From contig JANJTP010000019.1 in NCBI GenBank assembly GCA_024711025.1, forward strand, positions 74,005-117,448: DNA of 43,444 nucleotides, read 5' to 3'. The notes under the pieces were generated by a model that saw nothing but the letters and a program-made list of their open reading frames with translations, did not search any database and was not told the origin of the DNA. This document shows positions 16,559 through 23,677 of the stretch, one piece after another. The stretch is from Solirubrobacteraceae bacterium (GTDB taxonomy: Bacteria; Actinomycetota; Thermoleophilia; Solirubrobacterales; Solirubrobacteraceae). The stretch's first letter is position 1; each line of letters starts with the position of its first letter. The position numbers and the translations under genes were made by a program.

Positions 16559-16690
16559 GCCGGGCGAGGGCGAGCGGCTTGCCCGTGCGCTGAGCCAGGC
16601 GTCGGCGAGCGGCTCGCCCGTGCGCTGAGCCGGGCGAGCTCGGCGAGCGGCTCGTCCGTGCGCTGAGCCGGGCGAGCTCGGCAGGAGCGG
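16526..16690. repeat. 35-bp tandem array seeded by the murC 3' end
   Basis: The segment ending GTGCGCTGAGC recurs at 35, 35 and 38 bp intervals: units 16526-16560 (inside murC, including its stop), 16561-16595, 16596-16630, 16631-16668, and a partial fifth unit to about 16690. All share CGAGCGGCT and GTGCGCTGAGC. It fills the murC-ftsQ gap (158 nt) up to the ftsQ ribosome binding site. Confidence 0.88.
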
Positions 16691-16716
16691 TTCCGGCTGC
16701 GTCGAAGGAGCGCCTG

Positions 16717-17586
16717 ATGACCGCGCGCTCAGCTGCTCCGCGCCTGCCCGTTGCACGCCGCCTGCCGCGACCCTCGTGGGGCCTGCTGGCGATCGTCGTG
16801 GCGCTCGCCGCAGCGGTCGGGGGCGGCTGGCTCTGGCTGCGCGACTCGCCGCTCGTGCGAGTCGAGCGTGTGAGCGTCAGCGGAGCGAACGGCTTCGGGG
16901 CGGCCGCCGTACGTGGCGCGCTCGAGGCCGCCGCGCGCGACATGACGACGCTCAACGTCGACGTCGACGCGCTGCGCTCGGCGGTCGCGCGCTACCCGCT
17001 CGTCGCGGACGTCGAGGCTCATCCGGACCCGCCGCACGGGCTGCGGATCGTCGTGCGCGAGCGCAGACCGGTCGGCGTCATCGCCGCGGCCGGCTCGGCC
17101 GTCGTCGTCGCGGACGACGGCCGGCTGCTGCGCGGCGTGCCGGCCGAGGGGCTGCCGACGATCGTCGCCCGCGTGCCGCCCGGCGGCAGCCGCGTCGCCG
17201 ATCGCCCGACGCGCGCGAAGGTGGCGCTCCTGGCCGCGGCGCCGCGCGCGATCCGTCGCCGCGTCACGCGCGTGACGATGGGCCCCTACGGGCTGATGGC
17301 GATCGTCCAGGACGGGCCGCGGCTGCGGTTCGGCTCCGCCCAGCGCCTGCGCGCGAAGTGGCTCGCGGCGCTTCGCGTGATGTCCGAGCCGGGCGCGGCG
17401 CAGGCGACGTACATCGACCTGCGCGTCCCGGAGCGGCCCGCCGCCGGCGGCCTCAGCGAGGCGCAGGGGGGCGCCCCGCAGACGGCTGTCTCGTCGCTCG
17501 ACCCGGCATCCGTCGCCTCGGAGGATCCGGGGATCCCGCCGCACGACCAGCAGGCTGAGGTACCCACCGGCGCCACGACGCCTTAG
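16717..17586 (+). CDS. ftsQ: Cell division protein FtsQ (POTRA domain)
   Basis: Bitopic division protein that, with FtsL and FtsB/DivIC, links the early ring to FtsW-FtsI. ATG 16717 has AAGGAG 7-8 nt upstream. 289 aa: short basic cytoplasmic segment, membrane helix at about residues 21-41 (WGLLAIVVALAAAVGGGWLWL), then the POTRA domain from VRVERVSVSGANGF to about residue 115 with VRERRPVGVI, then the FtsQ beta domain, and a disordered tail rich in Pro, Ala and Gln. Position between murC and ftsZ agrees. Confidence 0.92.
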   Translation: MTARSAAPRLPVARRLPRPSWGLLAIVVALAAAVGGGWLWLRDSPLVRVERVSVSGANGFGAAAVRGALEAAARDMTTLNVDVDALRSAVARYPLVADVEAHPDPPHGLRIVVRERRPVGVIAAAGSAVVVADDGRLLRGVPAEGLPTIVARVPPGGSRVADRPTRAKVALLAAAPRAIRRRVTRVTMGPYGLMAIVQDGPRLRFGSAQRLRAKWLAALRVMSEPGAAQATYIDLRVPERPAAGGLSEAQGGAPQTAVSSLDPASVASEDPGIPPHDQQAEVPTGATTP

Positions 17587-17592
17587 CTAAGC

Positions 17593-17672
17593 CTCGACTT
17601 CGGATCGAGTGTTCTGAAGGGGCAAACCCTCGCCTCCCAATCGAGGGTTCCTGCTGGTGCAACGATTGTTGC
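17593..17672 (+). terminator. Cluster of three hairpins between ftsQ and ftsZ
   Basis: Three inverted repeats follow each other: CTCGA 17593-17597 with TCGAG 17605-17609; AACCCTCG 17625-17632 with CGAGGGTT 17642-17649 (8 bp, 9-nt loop); GCAAC 17659-17663 with GTTGC 17668-17672. This stretch is less GC-rich than its surroundings. They lie just upstream of the ftsZ promoter, so the likely role is to reduce read-through from ftsQ. No long U-tract is present. Confidence 0.45.
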
Positions 17673-17687
17673 GACGCTAGCCTCGCG

Positions 17688-17717
17688 TTGACACCCTTGG
17701 ATGCCGATGCATACGGT
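17688..17717 (+). promoter_or_regulatory. ftsZ promoter
   Basis: TTGACA (17688-17693), an 18-nt spacer and TACGGT (17712-17717). This is the only perfect TTGACA -35 that I noticed at a promoter in the window. It leaves a 5' UTR of about 60 nt before ATG 17786, with GAAGG at about 17768. A dedicated strong ftsZ promoter would let FtsZ be made at a higher level than the other division proteins. Confidence 0.75.
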
Positions 17718-17785
17718 GCTGCGGCCTCCGGGCGACGGCCGACGGCCAAAAGTCTCAATTCCAACTCGAAGGTCGGACCATTCGC

Positions 17786-18883
17786 ATGATGGAAAGCAGC
17801 GGCACCTATCTCGCGGTCATCAAGGTCGTCGGCGTCGGCGGAGGCGGCACGAACGCGGTCAACAGGATGGTCGACGCCGGTTTGCGGGGAGTCGAGTTCA
17901 TCGCCGCCAACACCGATGCCCAGGCGCTGCAGATGTGCGACGCCGACATCAAGCTCAACATCGGCCACGACCTGACGAAGGGGCTCGGCGCCGGCGCCAA
18001 CCCCGAGATCGGCTTCGGCGCGGCGGCGGAGTCTCGCGACGACATCAAGGAGGCGCTGAAGGGCGCCGACATGGTCTTCGTCACGGCCGGCGAAGGCGGC
18101 GGCACCGGCACGGGTGCGGCACCGGTGATCGCCGAGATCGCCAAGAACGAGATCGGCGCGCTGACTGTGGGCGTCGTCACGCGCCCGTTCGAGTTCGAAG
18201 GCTCGCAGCGCATGCGCCAGGCGGAGGACGGCATCGGGCGCCTACGCGACGTCGTCGACACGCTGATCGTGATCCCCAACGAGCGCCTGCTGTCCACCGT
18301 GGAGCGGCGTACGACGATCCTCGAGGCGTTCCGCGAGGCGGACAACGTCCTGCGCCAGGGCGTTCAGGGCATCACGGACCTGATCACCATTCCGGGCCTC
18401 ATCAACCTCGACTTCGCCGACGTGCGGACGATCATGACCGATGCCGGCAGCGCGCTGATGGGCGTGGGCGCCAACACCGGCGAGCAGCGAGCCGTCGAGG
18501 CCGCCAAGGCGGCCATCGAGAGCCCGCTCCTCGAGGACTCGATCGAGGGCGCCACGGGCATCCTCCTGAACATCACGGGCGGGCGCGACCTCGGGCTGTT
18601 CGAGGTCAACGACGCCGCCGAGATCGTCCACAACGCCGCCGATCCGAACGCCAACATCATCTTCGGTGCGGTGATCGACGAGGCGATGGGCGACGAGATC
18701 AGGGTCACCGTCATCGCCACCGGCTTCGACCACGGGCGCACGCGCGGCCGCGTCGCGCGCGAGGAGACCCGGCGCAGCGCCGAGCGCTCGACTCGCGAGC
18801 GCACGCCGCGCGTGGGGCGCACCGAGCGCTCCGACCTCGAGATCGGCGACGACGAGCTCGACATCCCCGCCTTCCTTCGGTAG
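17786..18883 (+). CDS. ftsZ: Cell division GTPase FtsZ
   Basis: Tubulin-like GTPase that forms the cytokinetic ring. ATG 17786 (a second ATG follows at once); 365 aa. The N terminus [21 protein letters not shown], the tubulin signature GGGTGTG at residues 104-110, [18 protein letters not shown], and the synergy-loop segment [11 protein letters not shown] are intact. A short variable linker rich in Arg and Glu leads to the C-terminal peptide [10 protein letters not shown] (356-365), which binds partner proteins. It has its own promoter and a candidate terminator at 18887-18926. Confidence 0.97.
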   Translation: MMESSGTYLAVIKVVGVGGGGTNAVNRMVDAGLRGVEFIAANTDAQALQMCDADIKLNIGHDLTKGLGAGANPEIGFGAAAESRDDIKEALKGADMVFVTAGEGGGTGTGAAPVIAEIAKNEIGALTVGVVTRPFEFEGSQRMRQAEDGIGRLRDVVDTLIVIPNERLLSTVERRTTILEAFREADNVLRQGVQGITDLITIPGLINLDFADVRTIMTDAGSALMGVGANTGEQRAVEAAKAAIESPLLEDSIEGATGILLNITGGRDLGLFEVNDAAEIVHNAADPNANIIFGAVIDEAMGDEIRVTVIATGFDHGRTRGRVAREETRRSAERSTRERTPRVGRTERSDLEIGDDELDIPAFLR

Positions 18884-18886
18884 TCC

Positions 18887-18926
18887 CGGCCGCGTGCGCC
18901 GCGCGTCTCGCGCGAGCGAGCGGCCG
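18887..18926 (+). terminator. Candidate ftsZ terminator
   Basis: CGGCCGC (18887-18893) pairs with GCGGCCG (18920-18926), and inside it GCGCG (18901-18905) pairs with CGCGC (18909-18913). It begins 4 nt after the ftsZ stop. There is no U-tract, which is common for terminators in high-GC actinobacteria. The same GGCCGC stem appears in hairpins at 35276-35292 and 35526-35543. Confidence 0.5.
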
Positions 18927-19059
18927 CGCCGGACGCCCGCGCTCCCGCGGTCGCTCGCCGGAGCGCCCGCGTTCCCGCAGTCGCCTGTGCCGGCTCGCCG
19001 GATCGGCCGCGAGCGCGACCTGAAGGTCTGCGCGTCGAGCCTTAGTGGGGCCGGTTCGC

Positions 19060-19065
19060 TACCGT
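19060..19065 (+). promoter_or_regulatory. -10 box of gcvT (leaderless type)
   Basis: TACCGT lies 8 nt before ATG 19074. A leaderless gcvT transcript would leave no room for a glycine riboswitch. The -35 region is weak. Confidence 0.5.
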
Positions 19066-19073
19066 GGGCCGCG

Positions 19074-20150
19074 ATGCCCGACGTCGCCGAGCTGCGCCGC
19101 ACGCCGCTGCACGATCGCCACGTCGCCGCCGGCGCGCGGCTCGTGCCGTTCTCCGGATGGGAGATGCCCGTCCAGTACGAGGGGATCCGCGAGGAGCACG
19201 CCGCGGTGCGGGAGGGGGCCGGCGTCTTCGACGTCTCGCACATGGGTCAGGTCGAGACGCGCGGACCGCAGGCCGAGGCCTTCCTGCAGCGGGCGCTGTC
19301 CAACGACGTCTCGGCGATCGCCGTCGGGGGGGCGCAGTACGCCGTCCTGTGCCGCGAGGACGGCGGCATCGTCGATGACCTCTTCACCTACCGGCTCGCG
19401 CCCGACCGCTACCTGACCGTCACGAACGCCGCCAACCACGAGAAGGACCTCGCCCGGCTGCGCGGCCTCGCGGCCGACTTCGACGTCGAGCTTCGCGACG
19501 CGGCCGGCGACTGGGCGATGCTCGCCGTCCAGGGCCCTCGCAGTCGAGATCACGTGCAGGCGATCGCCGACGCCCCGCTGCCGGCGCGGATGGAGATCGC
19601 GACGCGCGTGCTCGCCGGTCACACCTGCCTCGTCGCGGGCACGGGGTACACCGGCGAGGACGGGGTCGAGATCCTCTGCTCGCCGGACGGGGCCGGCGCC
19701 GTCTGGGACGCCGTCGTCCTCCGGGGTGCCACGCCGGCCGGGCTCGGCGCGCGCGACACGCTGCGCCTGGAGGTCTGCTACCCGCTCTACGGCAACGACC
19801 TGATGGAGAGCCGCGGCCCGATCGAGGCGGGACTCGGCTGGTGCTGCAAGGAGGAGACCGGATTCGTCGGCGCGCCGGCGGTGCGCGCGGTGCGCGAGGC
19901 CGGTCCGGCGGAGCGCCTGGTGGCGTTCGAGATGACCGGGAGGGGCATCGCGCGCCAGGGAAACCCCGTCATCGGTGGCGGCGAGGTCACCAGCGGGACG
20001 ATGTCGCCCTCGCTCGGCATCGGCATCGGCATGGCCTACGTGCCGACGGAGCGCTCGAAGCCCGGCACGGAGATGGCGATCGACGTGCGCGGCACGCAGC
20101 GCCCGGCCGTCGTCGCCGCCAAGCCGCTCTATCGCGGGCCCGACGCGTAG
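19074..20150 (+). CDS. gcvT: Glycine cleavage system T protein (aminomethyltransferase)
   Basis: Takes the aminomethyl group from lipoyl-GcvH and transfers the methylene to tetrahydrofolate, releasing ammonia. ATG 19074, 358 aa. Typical sequence: [26 protein letters not shown] (quoted in part as [10 protein letters not shown]), [63 protein letters not shown] and the C-terminal beta domain with [20 protein letters not shown]. First gene of a four-gene gcv operon; gcvH follows after 37 nt. Confidence 0.95.
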   Translation: MPDVAELRRTPLHDRHVAAGARLVPFSGWEMPVQYEGIREEHAAVREGAGVFDVSHMGQVETRGPQAEAFLQRALSNDVSAIAVGGAQYAVLCREDGGIVDDLFTYRLAPDRYLTVTNAANHEKDLARLRGLAADFDVELRDAAGDWAMLAVQGPRSRDHVQAIADAPLPARMEIATRVLAGHTCLVAGTGYTGEDGVEILCSPDGAGAVWDAVVLRGATPAGLGARDTLRLEVCYPLYGNDLMESRGPIEAGLGWCCKEETGFVGAPAVRAVREAGPAERLVAFEMTGRGIARQGNPVIGGGEVTSGTMSPSLGIGIGMAYVPTERSKPGTEMAIDVRGTQRPAVVAAKPLYRGPDA

Positions 20151-20187
20151 GATCGCCCGCTACCCGCGAAGCGCGCAAGGAGACGAC

Positions 20188-20574
20188 ATGGCCGACGCCT
20201 CTTACCCCGACAACCTCAAGTACCACCCGGAGCACGACTGGGCGCTGATCGACGGCGACGTCGCCACGTTCGGCGTCACGTGGTACGCGCAGGACGCCCT
20301 CGGAGAGGTCGTCTTCTTCGATCCGCCGGAGGTCGGCACGACCGTCACGGCCGGGGAGCCGTACACGGAGGTCGAGTCGGTCAAGGCGGTCAGCGAGGTC
20401 GTCGCGCCCCTCTCGGGCGAGATCGTCGAGGTCAACGCCGCGCTGGGCGACGCGCCGGAGGCGATCAACGACGACCCGTACGGCGAGGGCTGGATGGTCA
20501 AGGTCCGCCTCAGCGACTCCTCCGAGGTCGGCGCCCTGATCGACGCGGCGGCTTACGAGGCGATGCTCGCCTGA
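20188..20574 (+). CDS. gcvH: Glycine cleavage system H protein
   Basis: Small lipoyl carrier that shuttles the aminomethyl intermediate between the P, T and L proteins. ATG 20188 with AAGGAG 5 nt upstream; 128 aa. The lipoyl-lysine motif EVESVKAVSEV puts the modified lysine at K66. GVTWYAQDALGEVVFF and NDDPYGEGWMVKV are family hallmarks. The L protein (lipoamide dehydrogenase) and lipoylation genes are not in the window. Confidence 0.96.
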   Translation: MADASYPDNLKYHPEHDWALIDGDVATFGVTWYAQDALGEVVFFDPPEVGTTVTAGEPYTEVESVKAVSEVVAPLSGEIVEVNAALGDAPEAINDDPYGEGWMVKVRLSDSSEVGALIDAAAYEAMLA

Positions 20575-20612
20575 GAGGGCGGACGGGCTACGTACGACAG
20601 CGAGGGAGCAGC

Positions 20613-22013
20613 GTGAGCAGATACACCGCCGTGACGCCGCAGGATCGTGCTGCGATGCTCGAGGCGATCGGCGCGCGGTCGGTCGAGGAGCTGTTCGCCG
20701 CGATCCCGCCGGCGATCCGCCTCGAGCGCGAGCTCGAGCTGCCGGGCGGCATGCCCGAGCAGGACGTGTACGCGCACCTGCGCGAGCTCGCCGAGCGCAA
20801 CACGTCCGCCGAGGACGAGATCAGCTTCCTCGGCGCGGGCATGTACGACCACTACGTCCCGGCGCTGATCGACATGCTCCTCGGCCGGTCGGAGTTCCTC
20901 ACGCCGTACACGCCCTATCAGCCCGAGATCAGTCAGGGCGGACTGCAGGCGATGTTCGAGTACCAGACCGCGATCAGCGAGCTGACGGGGCTGCCGGTCG
21001 CGAACGCCTCGGTCTACGACGGCCCGAGCGCCGTGGCGGCGGCCTGCTACCTCGCGCATCTGGCGAACGGGCGCTCGCGAGTCGTCGTCTCGCGCGCGGT
21101 CCACCCGCAGAGCCGCGAGACGCTGCGCACGCTGAGCCACGGCTACGGGACGCAGGTCGTCGAGGTGCCGCTCAGGAACGGGCGCACCGACCCGGACACG
21201 TGGGAAGAGGCGATCGACGGGGACGTCGCCGCGGTCGTCTTCCAGCAGCCGAACTTCCTCGGCGCGGTCGAGGACGCCGCGGCACTCGCCGCCGCCGCCA
21301 AGCGCTCCGGCGCGGTCGTCGTCGGCTCGTACGACCCGATCCCGATGGGCATCCTCGCCTCGCCGGGCGAGTGCGGCGTGGACGTCGCGGTCGGCGAGGG
21401 CCAGACGCTCGGCAACCGGCTGGACTTCGGCGGCCCGTCGTTCGGCTTCTTCGCGGCGACGGAGGCTCACCTGCGGCGGATGCCCGGCCGGATCGCCGGC
21501 GAGACACGAGACGTCGACGGCCGGCGCGGCTTCGTGCTGACGCTGCAGACGCGCGAGCAGCACATCCGCCGCGAGAAGGCCACGTCGAACATCTGCACCG
21601 CGCAGGCGCTCAACGCGCTCGCCGGCGTCGTCTACCTCGGCTGGCTCGGTCGCGCGGGCCTCGTCGAGCTCGGCGAGCTGCTGCTGCAGCGGACCGCGTA
21701 CCTGCGCGACTCGCTGGCCGCCCTCGACGGCGTCAGCCTGCTGCACGAGCAGCCGGTGGTCCGCGAGCTCGCCGTCGAGCTCGACGTCGACGGCACGGCC
21801 GGCGTGCGCCGCGTGATCGGCCGCTGCCAGGACGCCGGCATCAACCCCGGCTACCCGCTCGGCGCCGACTACGAGGAGCACCCGACGGGCCTGTTGGTGG
21901 CGATCACCGAGCAGCGCACGCGCAAGCACATCGATCGTCTGGCGGCGGTGCTCGCCGAGGCGATCTCAGCCGAGCAGGCCGGCTGCGGGACTCGCGAGGA
22001 GGCGCACGCATGA
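20613..22013 (+). CDS. gcvPA: Glycine dehydrogenase (decarboxylating) subunit 1
   Basis: N-terminal half of the split P protein, the PLP enzyme that decarboxylates glycine. GTG 20613 has GAGGGAG upstream; 466 aa, the usual subunit-1 length. RYTAVTPQDRAAMLEAIGARSVEELFAAIP is the typical start (here in part: VTPQDRAAMLEAIG), followed by LGAGMYDHYVPALI, TPYTPYQPEISQGGLQAMFEYQT and TREQHIRREKATSNICTAQ. The two-subunit form is found in many Gram-positives and thermophiles, whereas well-studied actinobacteria such as mycobacteria have a single long gcvP. Overlaps gcvPB by 4 nt. Confidence 0.94.
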   Translation: MSRYTAVTPQDRAAMLEAIGARSVEELFAAIPPAIRLERELELPGGMPEQDVYAHLRELAERNTSAEDEISFLGAGMYDHYVPALIDMLLGRSEFLTPYTPYQPEISQGGLQAMFEYQTAISELTGLPVANASVYDGPSAVAAACYLAHLANGRSRVVVSRAVHPQSRETLRTLSHGYGTQVVEVPLRNGRTDPDTWEEAIDGDVAAVVFQQPNFLGAVEDAAALAAAAKRSGAVVVGSYDPIPMGILASPGECGVDVAVGEGQTLGNRLDFGGPSFGFFAATEAHLRRMPGRIAGETRDVDGRRGFVLTLQTREQHIRREKATSNICTAQALNALAGVVYLGWLGRAGLVELGELLLQRTAYLRDSLAALDGVSLLHEQPVVRELAVELDVDGTAGVRRVIGRCQDAGINPGYPLGADYEEHPTGLLVAITEQRTRKHIDRLAAVLAEAISAEQAGCGTREEAHA

Positions 22014-23557
22014 GCCGCGAGCCGAGCAGCGAGACGTCGGCCGCGGTCGTCGCGAGCCGGGAGGGCGCGACGCCGATGCAGCGCGACGCCGCCGTGACGA
22101 TCTTCGAGAAGGGGGCGCCGGGCCGGCGGGCGTTCGACTGCCCGGCTCCGGGGGTGCCCGAGCGCGACCCGCTCGAGCTGCTGCCCGCCTCGCTGCGCCG
22201 CGGCGAGCCGGCGCGGCTGCCGGAGGTCTCCGAGCCCGAGCTGGTGCGCCACTACGTGCGTCTCAGCCGGCGTAACTTCGACCTCGACAGCGGCTTCTAC
22301 CCGCTGGGGTCGTGCACGATGAAGCACAACCCGAGGCTGCACGAGCGGGTCGCCGCCCTGCCCGGCCACGCCCGGCTGCACCCGCTCCAGGACCCGGGGC
22401 GTGCGCAGGGCGCGCTCGAGCTTATGTGGGGCCTCGAGCGGGCGCTCGGCGAGATCGCCGGCCTGCCGTACGTCTCGCTGCAGCCCGCGGCCGGCTCGCA
22501 GGGCGAGCTCGCCGGAGTCCTGCTGACGCGCGCCTACCACGAGGCGCAGGGCAGCCGGCGCACGAAGGTGCTGACGCCGGACAGCGCCCACGGCACGAAC
22601 CCGGCCACCGTGACGATGGCGGGGTACGAGGTCGTCAAGGTCGCCACGAACGCCGACGGCGGCGTCGACATCGACGACCTGCGGGCGAAGGTCGACGAGC
22701 AGGTCGCCTGCCTGATGCTGACCAACCCGAACACGCTGGGGATCTTCGACCCGGCGATCGAGCAGATCGCGGCGCTCGTCCACGAGGTCGGCGCGACGCT
22801 CTACTACGACGGCGCGAACCTCAACGCGATCATGGGCAAGACGCGGCCCGGCGACATGGGGTTCGACATCGTGCACTTCAACCTCCACAAGTCGTTCACC
22901 CAGCCGCACGGCGGCGGCGGCCCGGGCGCCGGGCCGATCGCGGTCAGCGAGCGCATCGAGCCGTTCCTGCCGGCGCCGGTGATCACGCGCAGCGAGACCG
23001 CCGACGGTCCGCGCTTCGATCTCGACCACGACCGGCCGCGCTCGATCGGTCGGCTGCGCGGCTTCCAGGGCAACTACGGCGTCTTCGTGCGCTCGTACGC
23101 CTACATCCGCTCGCTCGGCGCCGAGGGGCTGCGCGAGGCCAGCGAGATCGCCGTGCTCAACGCCAACTACCTGCTGGCGCGGCTGCGCGAGCTGTGCGGT
23201 GATGACCTGCCGCTCGCGTTCGGCGAGCGCTGCATGCACGAGTTCGTGCTGTCGGCGACGCCGCTCAAGCGCGAGACCGGCGTCCGCACGCTCGACATCG
23301 CCAAGCGCCTGCTCGACCACGGCTTCCACCCGCCGACCGTCTACTTCCCGCTGCTCGTCGACGAGGCGCTGCTGATCGAGCCGACCGAGACCGAGACGCG
23401 CGAGACGCTCGACGAGTTCGCGCAGGCGCTCGCGGCGATCGTCGGCGAGGCGCGCGAGGACCCGCAGGTCGCGCAGAGCGCCCCGTACACGACGCCCGTG
23501 CGCCGGCTCGACGAGGCCGCCGCGGCCAAGCGCCCGGTCATCCGCCAGGCGCTCTAG
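22010..23557 (+). CDS. gcvPB: Glycine dehydrogenase (decarboxylating) subunit 2
   Basis: C-terminal, PLP-binding half of the split P protein. ATG 22010 overlaps the gcvPA stop (ATGA) and has GAGGAGG about 7 nt upstream; 515 aa. The PLP lysine lies in NLHKSFTQPHGGGGPG as K294. Also typical are YPLGSCTMKHNPR, HGTNPATVTMAGY, TNPNTLGIFDP and the C-terminal MHEFVLSATPLKRETGVRTLD. It is somewhat longer at the N terminus (about 30 residues, Ser/Thr/Ala-rich) than I would expect. Last gene of the gcv operon. Confidence 0.95.
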   Translation: MSREPSSETSAAVVASREGATPMQRDAAVTIFEKGAPGRRAFDCPAPGVPERDPLELLPASLRRGEPARLPEVSEPELVRHYVRLSRRNFDLDSGFYPLGSCTMKHNPRLHERVAALPGHARLHPLQDPGRAQGALELMWGLERALGEIAGLPYVSLQPAAGSQGELAGVLLTRAYHEAQGSRRTKVLTPDSAHGTNPATVTMAGYEVVKVATNADGGVDIDDLRAKVDEQVACLMLTNPNTLGIFDPAIEQIAALVHEVGATLYYDGANLNAIMGKTRPGDMGFDIVHFNLHKSFTQPHGGGGPGAGPIAVSERIEPFLPAPVITRSETADGPRFDLDHDRPRSIGRLRGFQGNYGVFVRSYAYIRSLGAEGLREASEIAVLNANYLLARLRELCGDDLPLAFGERCMHEFVLSATPLKRETGVRTLDIAKRLLDHGFHPPTVYFPLLVDEALLIEPTETETRETLDEFAQALAAIVGEAREDPQVAQSAPYTTPVRRLDEAAAAKRPVIRQAL

Positions 23558-23677
23558 CCGCGAGCGCCCGGCGGGCGCTCGCCGCTGGCACGGGCGAACA
23601 GGGCCGCGGGCGCGGCGGGCCCCGGGTCGCCGCGGGCCCGGCGTCGCCGCCGGCCAGGGTCGAGGGCCGGGCTGCCC

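Noticed and set aside
18884-19073. Glycine riboswitch before gcvT
   Set aside because: The TACCGT box 8 nt before the ATG implies a leaderless transcript, and I could not find the paired aptamer cores. The region holds only the ftsZ terminator candidate and a 22-nt imperfect direct repeat with a 30-bp period (18934 and 18964).
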